From: JABCPE02 sp963530295
Lineage (GTDB): Bacteria > Bacteroidota > Bacteroidia > Flavobacteriales > Weeksellaceae
Direction of reading: 5' to 3'
Assembly (NCBI GenBank): GCA_963530295.1
Contig: CAUSCF010000009.1
Span: forward strand, 5,746 to 69,745
Length of the DNA stretch: 64,000 nucleotides
Made by a program: the position numbers and the translations under genes. The notes under the pieces were generated by a model that did not search any database, was not told where the DNA came from, and was given only the letters and a program-made list of their open reading frames with translations. Positions 51,665 to 61,285 of this stretch are shown here, one piece after another. Numbering within the stretch: position 1 is the first letter of the stretch; every line of letters starts with the position of its first letter.

Positions 51665-51700
51665 AAAAAGAGCAACTAAAAATTTTTAGTTGCTCTTTTT
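51665..51700. terminator. Bidirectional terminator (36-base perfect palindrome)
   Basis: AAAAAGAGCAACTAAAAA directly followed by its exact reverse complement between the YihY-like gene and nhaA. Confidence 0.88.
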
Positions 51701-51714
51701 ATTTCTTTTTAAAA

Positions 51715-52869
51715 TTAAATAGAATTATCGTTTTTAGCTGTGTTTTTTAGAAGTAAATATCCTAAACTACCCGCCAATATAGATGCCGTAAGGATGGCAA
51801 ATTTAGCTGAATCCTGCAGTTCTTGGCTGTCTTTAAAAGAAAGCAGTGCAATGAAAATAGACATCGTAAAACCTATCCCTGCCAATAGTCCAGCTCCTGC
51901 CATGTGAATCCATCGGCTTCGGTCAGGAAGGCTGCTGATTTTCAGTTTTATAGCAATGAAAGAGAATAGGTTAATTCCAATAAGTTTTCCTAAAATAAGC
52001 CCTAGTACTATTCCGTATCCAAAGTTTGAAAACAGCCCATCCACCATACCTGATTTGAAAGTAATGTTGGTATTTGCAAGCGCGAAAATCGGCATGATAG
52101 CATAGCTCACAGGAAGGTGTAAAGTATGTTCTAACTTCTCTAATGGAGAAGGTTCTGATTCGTTTTCTGAATTAGCAGGAATAGTAAAAGCTAAAATAAC
52201 ACCTGCAATGGTAGCATGAATACCAGAATGGTGCATGAAATACCATAAAAATACCCCTGGAATTAGATAAAAAATATGCTTTTTAACTTTAAAATAATTT
52301 AGTGCAGCAAGTAAAATGATAACCAAACCGCTATAAGCGAGATAATTCCAATGAATTTCGTCTGTGTAGAAAATCGCAATTACTACAATCGCTCCTAAGT
52401 CATCCACAATCGCTAAAGCAGCCAAAAATACTTTTATCGCAGAAGGGACGCTTTTTCCCAGCATAGAAATAATAGCCAGCGAAAAGGCAATGTCCGTAGC
52501 CATAGGAATAGCCCAGCCATTGCTATATTGCGTGCCATGATTGAAAATAGTAAAAATAATCGCTGGAACTATCATTCCGCCAATCGCTGCAAAGATAGGA
52601 AGTGAGGCGTTTTTGAAGTTAGAAAGTTCGCCTTTGAGAAGTTCTCGTTTTATTTCTAAACCTACTAAAAGGAAGAAAACAGCCATCAGGCCGTCATTTA
52701 TCCACATGCTTACAGAGTATGGACCTACTATTTTATCCAAAACAGCCTGAAATCCAGTTGCTGCCGAAGAGTTGGCTATCATCAGAGAAATGGTGACACA
52801 TAAAACCAATAAAACCCCCGAGGACTGGCTGTTTGAGAAAAATTCTTTAAAAAATTTTGTTATACGCAT
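51715..52869 (-). CDS. nhaA: Na+/H+ antiporter NhaA
   Basis: 384 residues, about 12 membrane helices. AIPMATDIAFSLAIISMLG and LAALAIVDDLGAIVVIAIFYT contain the adjacent Asp-Asp ion site (VDDLGA), and MAGAGLLAGIGFTMSIFIALLSF carries the conserved Lys/Gly region near the end. It expels Na+ using the proton gradient. Full length. Confidence 0.95.
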   Translation of the reverse strand: MRITKFFKEFFSNSQSSGVLLVLCVTISLMIANSSAATGFQAVLDKIVGPYSVSMWINDGLMAVFFLLVGLEIKRELLKGELSNFKNASLPIFAAIGGMIVPAIIFTIFNHGTQYSNGWAIPMATDIAFSLAIISMLGKSVPSAIKVFLAALAIVDDLGAIVVIAIFYTDEIHWNYLAYSGLVIILLAALNYFKVKKHIFYLIPGVFLWYFMHHSGIHATIAGVILAFTIPANSENESEPSPLEKLEHTLHLPVSYAIMPIFALANTNITFKSGMVDGLFSNFGYGIVLGLILGKLIGINLFSFIAIKLKISSLPDRSRWIHMAGAGLLAGIGFTMSIFIALLSFKDSQELQDSAKFAILTASILAGSLGYLLLKNTAKNDNSI

Positions 52870-52933
52870 ATTTAATTATTTTTAAAATTGAACTTTAAGA
52901 ATTACAAATATAGCAAAAATCATAATAATCTAT

Positions 52934-52964
52934 TTTGAAAAATCTTTAAATAAAGCTAAATTTG
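52934..52964 (+). promoter_or_regulatory. Promoter (TTTG, 19-base spacer, TAAATTTG)
   Basis: TTTG 52934-52937 and TAAATTTG 52957-52964 match the Bacteroidota consensus, 24 bases ahead of the lipoprotein ATG. Confidence 0.7.
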
Positions 52965-52988
52965 TAGGAGATAATAATATTTTTAGTT

Positions 52989-53618
52989 ATGAGAACATTT
53001 ATTAAAGGTGCTTCCATATTGGGAGTTTTGTTATTACTTTTTATGTCGTGTAGTGGAGCAAAAGTTTATAATTCTAATGACCTATTGGCAGTAACATCCA
53101 ATCAGAAGAAAATAGCGATTTTGCCGCCTAAAGTTTCTATGCTCGAAGGTAAATATACAGGGCGTTTTGACCAGTCTAAGGAGCAGGAATCGGCTAATTT
53201 TCAGAAGGAAATGTATGCTTGGTTTTTGAAGAGATTTTCTCAGAATAATGTGAACCAAGAAATACAAGATATAGAAACTACGAACACAAAACTAAAAAGA
53301 GCAGGATATCCTGAAAAAGAATTGACAAAGAGTGAGATATGCGCTATTCTTGGGGTAGATGCTGTTGTAAGTTCTAATTATGTACTGACTAAACCTATGC
53401 CTCAGGGAGTGGCAGTGGCGGCATCTGTTTTGCTTGATTATGAGGGAACAACGAATGAAATCACCGCAGACATGAATATTTATGACAGAAATACTGATAA
53501 AATATTTTGGAATTACAGCAATAAATATTCAGGTGGGTGGAGAAGCAGTCATAGCGATATTGTAGAAAACCTTCTGAGAAATGCAAGTAAGAAAATGCCT
53601 TACGGAGCAAAGAAATAA
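52989..53618 (+). CDS. Lipoprotein of unknown function
   Basis: 209 residues. Lipobox LLFMSCSG with Cys at about residue 21. Mature part begins with NQKKIAILPPKVSML and has EICAILGVDAVVSSNYVLTKPMP, a pattern like CsgG/GNA1162-type periplasmic lipoproteins. IYDRNTDKIFWNYSNKYSGGW closes the fold. Outer-membrane anchored; partner unknown. Confidence 0.75.
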   Translation: MRTFIKGASILGVLLLLFMSCSGAKVYNSNDLLAVTSNQKKIAILPPKVSMLEGKYTGRFDQSKEQESANFQKEMYAWFLKRFSQNNVNQEIQDIETTNTKLKRAGYPEKELTKSEICAILGVDAVVSSNYVLTKPMPQGVAVAASVLLDYEGTTNEITADMNIYDRNTDKIFWNYSNKYSGGWRSSHSDIVENLLRNASKKMPYGAKK

Positions 53619-53624
53619 AAACAT

Positions 53625-53651
53625 AAACGCCCTTTTTTAGGGCGTTTTTTT
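53625..53651. terminator. Bidirectional terminator
   Basis: AAACGCCC pairs with GGGCGTTT (53625-53632 and 53640-53647), with T-run on both sides. Confidence 0.8.
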
Positions 53652-55848
53652 ATAATCTTTTTACTTTTTTGATTCCTTCTATCTGTGCCAGTTGTTTCAA
53701 TAAATCATCCAATTGGTTTTTGTTTTTAACTTCTAATGAGATGGTTCCGATGAAAATTCCATCAATGGAGTTGATAGAGATTCCTTTCATGTCGATGTGC
53801 ATATTATTAGAAATAATGGATGCTACATCATTTATTATTCCCATTCTATCCATTCCTTGGAGTTCTATTTTGATGTTATTGATGAATCTTTCAGAGTTCA
53901 CCCATTTCGCCAGCATCACACGATAGTCGTAGTTTGCACGGAGGTTTATGGCATTGGGACAGTTTTCATTATGGACTTTAATCCCATCATTTATAGTTAA
54001 AAACCCAAAAATCTTATCACCAGGAATTACCGTGCAGCATTTTGCAAAAGAATAGGACAATTTTTCCTCATTTCGTCCAAAAACAATAAGGTCTAAATCT
54101 GATTTTGGCGTTTCTACAAACTCCGTTTTATCCTTTCGGAACCGCTGTAAAAGGCTTCCGAAGAAACTTTTTTTGCTGTCCAAATATTCCTTTAAATTGG
54201 AAGTATCCAGCGTTCCCTCATAGAATTTTAGGAATAAATCCTGTGAGGTTTTTAGGTTAAAATATTTCTGAATATTATTGAGTTCCTCTTCTGTAAAGTT
54301 GATTTTGGCGTGTCTCAGTTTTCTTTGAAAAATTTCTTTTCCTTCGGCTACTTTTTGGTTTTTTTCCGAGTTTAAAACCGCCTTTATTTTAGAACGAGCC
54401 TTGGAAGTTACGACAAAATCCAGCCAATCTTTTTTCGGTTTTTGGTTGGGAGAGGAGATGATGTCTATCTGGTCGCCGTTTTTTAGGACATAACTTATCG
54501 GTTGCAGTTTGCCGTTGATTTTAGCGCCACTGCATTTCATTCCCAGTTCAGAATGCACCATGAAAGCAAAATCTAGTGCTGTTGCACCTTTTGGAAGGAT
54601 TTTGACATCTCCTTTTGGTGTGAAAATAAAAACTTCTTTGGTGTATAGATTTAGCTTAATGCTATCCAAAAGCTCCGTGGTGGAGAGCGATTGCTGGTTG
54701 TCCAAAACTTCCCGAATCTGAACTACCCATTGTTCAAAGTTTTTGTCATCAGAGTTTTGGCTGAAACCTTCTTTGTATTTGTAATGGGCAGCAACTCCTT
54801 TTTCTGCGATTTCATCCATTCGCTCGCTTCGGATTTGCACTTCTACCCACTTGTTATCAGGTCCTAGGATGGTCAAATGAAGACTTTCGTAGCCTGTACT
54901 TCTCGGCTGGGTAATCCAGTCCCGCATTCGCGCAGGATTACTGTGATAGAGGTCGGTAATGATGGAATAGATTTTCCAAGCGAGGAATTTCTCATTCTTA
55001 AAGTCCGATTTGTAGATGACACGGATGGCGTAGTTATCATAAACTTCCTCAAAAGGAATGTTTTGTTTCAGCATTTTTCTATAAATAGAGCTGATGGATT
55101 TTGCCCTTCCTTTAATCTTGAAATTGAGTTTTTCTTCTTTTAGTTTTTCAGAAACATGCTCTATAAACTCCTGTACATAGCTTTCACGGTGTTCTTTGGC
55201 TACAATGAGTTTTTCAGAAATCTCGTTGTAGATTTCGGGCATATTGTATTTTAGGGATAAATCCTCTAATTCAGATTTTATGTTGTAAAGCCCAAGCCTG
55301 TGAGCCATAGGAGCATAGATATATACGGTCTCCGAGGCTATTTTTTTCTGTTTGTCTGGGCGCATGCTGTCCAGTGTTCTCATGTTGTGAAGTCGGTCAG
55401 CTATTTTGATGAGAATTACCCTAAAATCATCCGATAGAGTGAGCAGGAGTTTTCGGTAGTTTTCGGACTGCACAGAGATGTTCTGGTTATTCATCACGGA
55501 GATTTTGGTGAGTCCGTTCACTACATCAGCGATTTTCTTTCCGAAGAGTTTTTCTATGTCTTCATAGGTGTAGTTGCTGTCTTCTATCACATCATGAAGC
55601 AGCGCTGCGGCGATGCTGGTAGCACCTAAACCTATTTCCTCAGCTACAATTTTTGCCACCGCTATGGGATGGAAGATATATGGCTCTCCAGTCTTTCGGC
55701 GCTGGTCTTTGTGGGCATCCCAAGCTACATCAAAAGCCTTTTTGATGAGTTCCAGCTGTTCCTCATTCAGCTTTCGGTAGGTGTGGTGGATTAGGTCATC
55801 GTATCTTTTGAGGATTTCTATTCGTTCTTGTTGTTCATCGGTGCTCAT
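53650..55848 (-). CDS. Bifunctional (p)ppGpp synthetase/hydrolase, RelA/SpoT homologue
   Basis: 732 residues. HD domain with ALLHDVIEDSNYTYEDI (His-Asp near 86), synthetase domain with YKSDFKNEKFLAWKIYS and RDWITQPRSTGYESLHLT, TGS (VFTPKGDVKILPKGATALDFAF), a middle region with CCTVIPGDKIFGFL, and ACT (LQGMDRMGIINDVASIISN). Both halves look intact, so it likely sets the level of the alarmone ppGpp. Normal length. Confidence 0.94.
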   Translation of the reverse strand: MSTDEQQERIEILKRYDDLIHHTYRKLNEEQLELIKKAFDVAWDAHKDQRRKTGEPYIFHPIAVAKIVAEEIGLGATSIAAALLHDVIEDSNYTYEDIEKLFGKKIADVVNGLTKISVMNNQNISVQSENYRKLLLTLSDDFRVILIKIADRLHNMRTLDSMRPDKQKKIASETVYIYAPMAHRLGLYNIKSELEDLSLKYNMPEIYNEISEKLIVAKEHRESYVQEFIEHVSEKLKEEKLNFKIKGRAKSISSIYRKMLKQNIPFEEVYDNYAIRVIYKSDFKNEKFLAWKIYSIITDLYHSNPARMRDWITQPRSTGYESLHLTILGPDNKWVEVQIRSERMDEIAEKGVAAHYKYKEGFSQNSDDKNFEQWVVQIREVLDNQQSLSTTELLDSIKLNLYTKEVFIFTPKGDVKILPKGATALDFAFMVHSELGMKCSGAKINGKLQPISYVLKNGDQIDIISSPNQKPKKDWLDFVVTSKARSKIKAVLNSEKNQKVAEGKEIFQRKLRHAKINFTEEELNNIQKYFNLKTSQDLFLKFYEGTLDTSNLKEYLDSKKSFFGSLLQRFRKDKTEFVETPKSDLDLIVFGRNEEKLSYSFAKCCTVIPGDKIFGFLTINDGIKVHNENCPNAINLRANYDYRVMLAKWVNSERFINNIKIELQGMDRMGIINDVASIISNNMHIDMKGISINSIDGIFIGTISLEVKNKNQLDDLLKQLAQIEGIKKVKRL

Positions 55849-55951
55849 CTTCGGGAATTTTTTGGATATTACGAAAGTAATAAAAAATATTAAACATTAC
55901 AAATATCCTCTCTTTTTTATATTTTTGTAAGTTCTAAATATTTTGAAATTT

Positions 55952-56185
55952 ATGAAAACTATACATATCCAAGCCAAGGAATTTTTTGAATTATTAAAGC
56001 TAAAAGACCAGTCTATGTGGGATATTTTTGCCCAAATGATAGATGGCGAGGAAAAGGAAATTCTTTTTCTAGATGAGGAAGGAAAGTTTCTTTTTGGTTA
56101 CCGCCTGCCTGCGACTTTGGAAAAAATGCAGGAGGACAAAAAGCTTTTTACAGAAAAATATGCTGAAAAAATAATGCTGAATTAG
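55952..56185 (+). CDS. Small unknown protein
   Basis: 77 residues from the ATG at 55952. Pattern SMWDIFAQMIDGEEKEILFLDEEG, no recognised domain. A -7 box TATTTTTG lies at 55920-55927. It is divergent from the RelA/SpoT gene and ahead of plsC-mpl. Confidence 0.65.
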   Translation: MKTIHIQAKEFFELLKLKDQSMWDIFAQMIDGEEKEILFLDEEGKFLFGYRLPATLEKMQEDKKLFTEKYAEKIMLN

Positions 56186-56245
56186 CTTCGGCAAGGGAAA
56201 AATCCTTAAATTTGGGGCTTTATATTTCGTTTTTAAAATCAAAAA

Positions 56246-57067
56246 ATGGGAAAGAAAAACATATTTACAGATGCCTTTGGCAACTGGTATATTTTGAAAA
56301 GATTGGTGGTGTTTATCTTTGGGCTGGTTTCTTACCGAAGGTTCAATGGTTTTAATAAACTGAAAATCACAGGAACAGAGCATTTGGTGGATTTACCGAA
56401 GACCAATGTGCTTTTCGTTTCCAATCACCAGACTTATTTTGCGGATGTGGCAGCGATGTATCATGTCTTTTGTGCGGTGAATAATGGCTTTATCAATACA
56501 ATTGCGAATCCTATTTACATTCTCAATCCCAAAGTAGATTTCTACTATGTGGCGGCGGAAGAAACCATGAATAAAGGGCTTCTGACAAGGATTTTTAAGC
56601 TGGTGGGAGCTGTTACCGTGAAAAGAACTTGGCGTGCCAACGGGCAGAATGTCAATAGAAAAGTAGATATGTCCGAGGTAGAAAACATCCTAAAAGCGCT
56701 GGATAACGGCTGGGTGGTGTCTTTCCCGCAGGGAACTACAGCTGCTTTTGCGCCTGGGAGAAAGGGAACAGCGAAACTTGTTCTTCAGCAGAGAGCGATA
56801 GTAATTCCAGTGAAAATCAATGGTTTCCGTAGGGCTTTTGACAAAAAAGGATTAAGACTTAAAGTGACGGGCGTACAACCGACAATGGAGTTTAAAAAAC
56901 CGCTTGACATAGACTACGACAACGAAAGCGCTGAACAGATTTTGGATAAAATCATGAATGCCATAGAGCAGACACCAAAACACAATGTCCTCCATGAATA
57001 CGACCAAGAGCTGGAACGAAAAAAACAAGAGGAGGCAGAAAAACAAGAAGAAAAATCACAAGCATAA
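56246..57067 (+). CDS. 1-acylglycerol-3-phosphate acyltransferase (PlsC type)
   Basis: 273 residues. Catalytic HX4D is SNHQTYFAD (His61, Asp66); the glycerol-phosphate site FPQGTTAAFAPGRKG replaces the usual FPEGT. A membrane helix lies near 19-35. It acylates lysophosphatidic acid in phospholipid synthesis, or a related lipid. The end is very acidic/basic (EYDQELERKKQEEAEKQEEK), unusual for the family. Ten bases ahead of mpl. Confidence 0.87.
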   Translation: MGKKNIFTDAFGNWYILKRLVVFIFGLVSYRRFNGFNKLKITGTEHLVDLPKTNVLFVSNHQTYFADVAAMYHVFCAVNNGFINTIANPIYILNPKVDFYYVAAEETMNKGLLTRIFKLVGAVTVKRTWRANGQNVNRKVDMSEVENILKALDNGWVVSFPQGTTAAFAPGRKGTAKLVLQQRAIVIPVKINGFRRAFDKKGLRLKVTGVQPTMEFKKPLDIDYDNESAEQILDKIMNAIEQTPKHNVLHEYDQELERKKQEEAEKQEEKSQA

Positions 57068-57076
57068 AAGAAAAAT

Positions 57077-58414
57077 ATGAAAGTTCATTTTATCGCCATA
57101 GGAGGGAGTGCCATGCACAATCTCGCTATTGCACTGAGAAATAAAGGTTTTGAGGTTACAGGCTCAGATGATGCCATTTTTGAACCCTCAAAAACACGAT
57201 TGGAACAAAAAGGCATTCTTCCAAAGGAGTTTGGCTGGTTTCCAGAGAAAATCACAGCGGATATAGATGCTGTAATTTTAGGGATGCATGCCCATGCGGA
57301 CAATCCAGAACTGGCAAGAGCCAAGGAATTGGGATTAAAAATCTATTCGTATCCAGAATTTCTCTATCAGCAGAGCAAGGAAAAAACCAGAGTGGTCATT
57401 GCTGGTTCACATGGGAAAACGACCATCACTTCTATGATTCTGCATGTGCTAAATTTTCACAATAAAGAAATAGACTACATGGTGGGCGCCCAGCTGGAAG
57501 GGTTTGACTGCATGGTGAAAATCACCGAGGATACAGATTTTATGATTTTGGAGGGAGATGAGTATCTTTCTTCCGCTGATGACAGACAGCCTAAATTCTT
57601 GCATTATCACCCAAATATTGCTCTAATCAGCGGCATTGCATGGGATCATATCAATGTTTTTAAGACTTTTGATGATTATTTAGAGCAGTTCAGAAAATTC
57701 ACTGAAAGCATCACTTCTGGTGGAGTTTTGGTGTATAATGAGGAAGATGAAGAAGTGGTAAAAATCGTAGAAAACAGCCAAAAATATTTCCGAAAACTGC
57801 CTTACAAAACTCCTGAGTACAGCATTCGTGAGGGAAAAGTTTATCTAAAAACAAGCATGGGTGAAATTCCGCTTTCTGTTTTTGGGAAACATAATTTGCT
57901 CAATATGGAAGGTGCAAAACTTATCTGCCAGCAGCTGGGCATCATGGAAGAGGAGTTTTATGAAGCGATAATGAGTTTCAAAGGAGCTTCCAAGCGATTA
58001 GAAAAAGTGGAGAGAAAAGATGGAGGAATTTTGTATAAAGATTTTGCACACGCGCCATCCAAGGTAAAAGCAACTGTGGCGGCTTTCAAAGAGCAGTTTA
58101 AGCAGGAAAAAACTTACGGATTTTTAGAGCTTCATACTTATAGTTCGCTGAATTCCATATTTTTAGAACAATACAAAGGAGCAATGGACGGGCTGGATAT
58201 AGGAGTGATTTTTTATTCGGAAGAAGCCTTGAAAATCAAGAGAATGGAGCCGATTTCTCCTGAAATGATTAAAGAAAAATTCGGTAATCCAGACCTAAAA
58301 GTCTTTACCAATGCCCAAAGTCTTCACGAATACTGGAACACGCTGGACAAGACCCAAGGCGCTTATCTGATGATGAGTTCAGGGAATTTCGGAGGATTAG
58401 ACTTAGTTAATTAG
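57077..58414 (+). CDS. mpl: Murein tripeptide ligase Mpl (UDP-MurNAc:peptide ligase)
   Basis: 445 residues. Rossmann-type start MKVHFIAIGGSAMHNLA, ATP loop AGSHGKTTITSM (about 110-120), DEYLSSADDRQPKFLHYHPN, and C-terminal LYKDFAHAPSKVKATVAAF with the family His. The family reuses L-Ala-D-Glu-DAP released from the wall. Differences from MurC (shorter centre, DFAHAPSKV in place of MurC's DYGHHPTEI-type motif) support Mpl. Confidence 0.88.
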   Translation: MKVHFIAIGGSAMHNLAIALRNKGFEVTGSDDAIFEPSKTRLEQKGILPKEFGWFPEKITADIDAVILGMHAHADNPELARAKELGLKIYSYPEFLYQQSKEKTRVVIAGSHGKTTITSMILHVLNFHNKEIDYMVGAQLEGFDCMVKITEDTDFMILEGDEYLSSADDRQPKFLHYHPNIALISGIAWDHINVFKTFDDYLEQFRKFTESITSGGVLVYNEEDEEVVKIVENSQKYFRKLPYKTPEYSIREGKVYLKTSMGEIPLSVFGKHNLLNMEGAKLICQQLGIMEEEFYEAIMSFKGASKRLEKVERKDGGILYKDFAHAPSKVKATVAAFKEQFKQEKTYGFLELHTYSSLNSIFLEQYKGAMDGLDIGVIFYSEEALKIKRMEPISPEMIKEKFGNPDLKVFTNAQSLHEYWNTLDKTQGAYLMMSSGNFGGLDLVN

Positions 58415-58467
58415 TTTTCAATGAGATATGCCTTTTAGGCTTATTCAAAATTTTATCAATAAACACA

Positions 58468-59085
58468 ATGGAATATAACACAAACCGCACAAAGTTGCTC
58501 ATGCCAGAATATGGCAGAAATATCCAGCAGATGGTAGAGTACTGTAAATCACTACCTTCCAAGGAAGAGCGAAACGAAGTGGCGAAAACCATAGTAGAAT
58601 TTATGGGACAAAGAAATCCTCATCTCCGTGATGAGGAAAATTATAAACATAAACTCTGGGATCACTTGTATATTTTGGCAGATTATGATTTGGATGTAGA
58701 TGCGCCGTATCCTTTCCCAACGAGGGAGGAGCTTGACCAGAAGCCTAATAGGATGGATTATCCTTCTTTTGAAAATGAATATAAATTCTATGGAAAGAGC
58801 ATTTTACAGCTCATAGATAGGGCTATAGAACTGGAAGAAGGCGAGGAGAAAGAGGCTCTGATACAGGTAATTGCCAACAATATGAAAAAATCCTATAATG
58901 TCTATAACAAAGAACATGTGCAGGACGAGGTGATTTTCAGGCATTTGAAGGAACTTTCTCAGGATAAACTAGATTTGACAGGAATAGAAACTTTGGATAA
59001 AAGTAAAATCTATCACTCAAGCAGAAATAAGAGAAATAATCATAAAAAAAGAAACCATCATTCACAAAAAAATAGAAAAAGATGA
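58468..59085 (+). CDS. DUF4290 protein
   Basis: 205 residues. MEYNTNRTKLLMPEYGRNIQQMVEYC and DEENYKHKLWDHLYILADYDLDVDAPYPFPT are the DUF4290 hallmarks, found only in Bacteroidota. The tail is a basic His/Lys/Arg/Asn-rich stretch (NKRNNHKKRNHHSQKNRKR) that may bind RNA. Four-base overlap (ATGA) with murA. Molecular role unknown. Confidence 0.85.
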   Translation: MEYNTNRTKLLMPEYGRNIQQMVEYCKSLPSKEERNEVAKTIVEFMGQRNPHLRDEENYKHKLWDHLYILADYDLDVDAPYPFPTREELDQKPNRMDYPSFENEYKFYGKSILQLIDRAIELEEGEEKEALIQVIANNMKKSYNVYNKEHVQDEVIFRHLKELSQDKLDLTGIETLDKSKIYHSSRNKRNNHKKRNHHSQKNRKR

Positions 59086-60395
59086 CAGAAGCATTTCAGA
59101 TAAGAGGAGGAAAAAAACTAAGCGGAGAAATCACACCACAAGGAGCTAAAAACGAAGCGTTGCAAATACTTTGCGCCGTGCTTTTGACTTCTGAGCCTGT
59201 GAGAATCAGTAATATACCAGACATCAAGGATGTTAATCGTTTGATAGAAATCCTGCAAGATTTCGGTGTGAAAGTAATTAAAAACAGAAAAGGCGATTTT
59301 ACTTTTCAGGCTGATAATATTCATTTTGACTACATTAAATCAAAGGAATTTAGAAAAGATGGAGCGAAGCTTAGAGGCTCTGTGATGCTTTTAGGGCCGA
59401 TGCTTGCGCGTTTCGGTGAGGCGTATATGCCTACACCAGGAGGAGACAAAATAGGAAGAAGAAGGCTGGACACTCATTTTCAGGGGTTTGTGGAGCTGGG
59501 AGCAGAATTTAATTTTAGTGAAGAAGAAAGTTTTTACACCCTTACAGCCAAGGAATTAAATGGGAAATTTATTCTCTTGGAGGAAGCTTCGGTAACAGGG
59601 ACGGCCAATATCATCATGGCGGCTGTTTTGGCTAAAGGAACGACCCAAATTTACAATGCAGCCTGTGAGCCGTATCTTCAGCAGCTCTGCAAGATGCTCA
59701 ATAGAATGGGAGCGAAAATAACAGGAATAGGCTCTAACCTGCTGACCATAGAAGGCGTGGAAAGCCTTGGAGGAACGGAGCATGTTCTCCTTCCAGATAT
59801 GGTGGAAATCGGTTCTTGGATTGGGCTGGCAGCGATGACAAAGTCAGAAATTACCATTAAAAATGTGAACTGGGAACAGCTCGGTATCATTCCTGATACA
59901 TTCCAAAAATTAGGGATAAAATTGGAGCGAAAAGGAGATGATATCTATATCCCATCGCAGGAAAATTACAAAATACAAAAGTTCATCGATGGGTCTATTT
60001 TGACCGTTTCGGATGCTCCGTGGCCTGGTTTTACGCCAGATTTACTTTCAATTATTTTAGTTGTGGCTACTCAGGCGAAGGGAAGTGTTCTTGTTCATCA
60101 GAAAATGTTCGAAAGCCGATTGTTTTTCGTGGATAAACTAATTGATATGGGAGCTCAAATCATCCTTTGTGACCCGCACAGAGCCACAGTAATAGGGCTT
60201 AACCACGAGACGCCATTGAGAGGAACTACATTGATTTCGCCAGACATCAGAGCAGGAAATGCCCTTCTGATAGCGGCTCTTTCGGCTGAAGGGAAAAGTA
60301 TAATCCACAATATAGAGCAGATAGACCGAGGCTACGAAGACATAGAAGGTCGACTAAAAGCCATAGGTGCGGATATAGAGCGAATAAAAATTTAA
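59082..60395 (+). CDS. murA: UDP-N-acetylglucosamine 1-carboxyvinyltransferase MurA
   Basis: 437 residues, EPSP-synthase fold. KNEALQILCAVLLTSEPV at the start, SVTGTANIIMAAVLA in the centre and RAGNALLIAALSAEGKS near the end. It adds enolpyruvate to UDP-GlcNAc, the first committed step of peptidoglycan. The catalytic-loop residue that is Cys115 in E. coli is Asp122 here (PTPGGDKIGRRRLD). Asp at this place is compatible with activity and gives resistance to fosfomycin in other bacteria. Confidence 0.94.
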   Translation: MTEAFQIRGGKKLSGEITPQGAKNEALQILCAVLLTSEPVRISNIPDIKDVNRLIEILQDFGVKVIKNRKGDFTFQADNIHFDYIKSKEFRKDGAKLRGSVMLLGPMLARFGEAYMPTPGGDKIGRRRLDTHFQGFVELGAEFNFSEEESFYTLTAKELNGKFILLEEASVTGTANIIMAAVLAKGTTQIYNAACEPYLQQLCKMLNRMGAKITGIGSNLLTIEGVESLGGTEHVLLPDMVEIGSWIGLAAMTKSEITIKNVNWEQLGIIPDTFQKLGIKLERKGDDIYIPSQENYKIQKFIDGSILTVSDAPWPGFTPDLLSIILVVATQAKGSVLVHQKMFESRLFFVDKLIDMGAQIILCDPHRATVIGLNHETPLRGTTLISPDIRAGNALLIAALSAEGKSIIHNIEQIDRGYEDIEGRLKAIGADIERIKI

Positions 60396-60419
60396 TTTAA
60401 TCTTCAAAAAAAACGAGCG

Positions 60420-61277
60420 ATGAAAAGGTTTTTTATCAATCAAAATGATTTGTCCGATAAGTTTTGGAATATAGAATATGAAGGGGAGGAGCAAATCGTT
60501 CATTATGGAAAAATAGGAACTGCTGGGCGAGAAATGACAAAGAAATTCGCGAGTGAAGAAGAATGCCAAAAGGAAAGCGAAAAACTCATCGCTCAAAAAA
60601 TGAAAAAAGGCTATGTAGAAGTTTCTCCAAACGAAGAAATTCCTGCTAAAATAGAAATGAGCGAGGAGGAAAAAGCTGAATTTTTGTTTTGGGAAGCCAT
60701 CGAAAAGAGCTATAAATACAACAAGAAAAAGTGGGATGCCTACGATATAGAAGAGCATCTGGAAAAGCTGACAAATTATCTATCCAAGTATGGAAAAGAG
60801 CGTTTGGTGGCTTTTGAAAAAACTATGCAAGAAAAACTGATGGAACTCTATAAAGCCCCAATAGCAGAGCTTTACATCATTTTAAATTGTGATTTTGAGA
60901 AAAAAGATGGTGTTTATTATTTTGAGGAAGAGCCATACATTTCTACCGATGGATTTATTTATTTCCGATGCTGGCTTCTGCTGAAAGGGAAAGAGTTTTT
61001 TGAGGATATAACCAAAGATATCAATGTTTTCATCAGTGGGAAATATCATTTTGACATTGGAGACACTTGGGCAGAGGGGCTGCTCTATGTGAGTGATGAA
61101 GCCTATTCTGAAAACCATGAAAACGAAGATGAGAGCGAAATAAGGGACATTGTCTATGAAAAATATCCACATATCAATTATGATAATGCAGGAGAAATAG
61201 AGGGAGAAATCGCTGGAGGTAAAAAATTATTTGAGAAATATCCAGCTCTTGTGAAGGAGATTTGTGATTTGAGATAA
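60420..61277 (+). CDS. WGR-domain protein with DUF4240-like C-terminal part
   Basis: 285 residues. N-terminal WGR-like segment (KFWNIEYEGEEQIVHYGKIGTAGREMTKKFASEEECQKESEKLI; the Trp-Gly-Arg core is degenerate as HYGKIG). Then EFLFWEAIEKSYKYNKKKWDAYDIEEHLEKLTNYLSKYGKE, which fits DUF4240. WGR proteins often bind nucleic acids, for example in PARP and DNA-modification systems. It lies nine bases ahead of the restriction-modification locus and could be part of it. Confidence 0.7.
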   Translation: MKRFFINQNDLSDKFWNIEYEGEEQIVHYGKIGTAGREMTKKFASEEECQKESEKLIAQKMKKGYVEVSPNEEIPAKIEMSEEEKAEFLFWEAIEKSYKYNKKKWDAYDIEEHLEKLTNYLSKYGKERLVAFEKTMQEKLMELYKAPIAELYIILNCDFEKKDGVYYFEEEPYISTDGFIYFRCWLLLKGKEFFEDITKDINVFISGKYHFDIGDTWAEGLLYVSDEAYSENHENEDESEIRDIVYEKYPHINYDNAGEIEGEIAGGKKLFEKYPALVKEICDLR

Positions 61278-61285
61278 GTTAGTTT

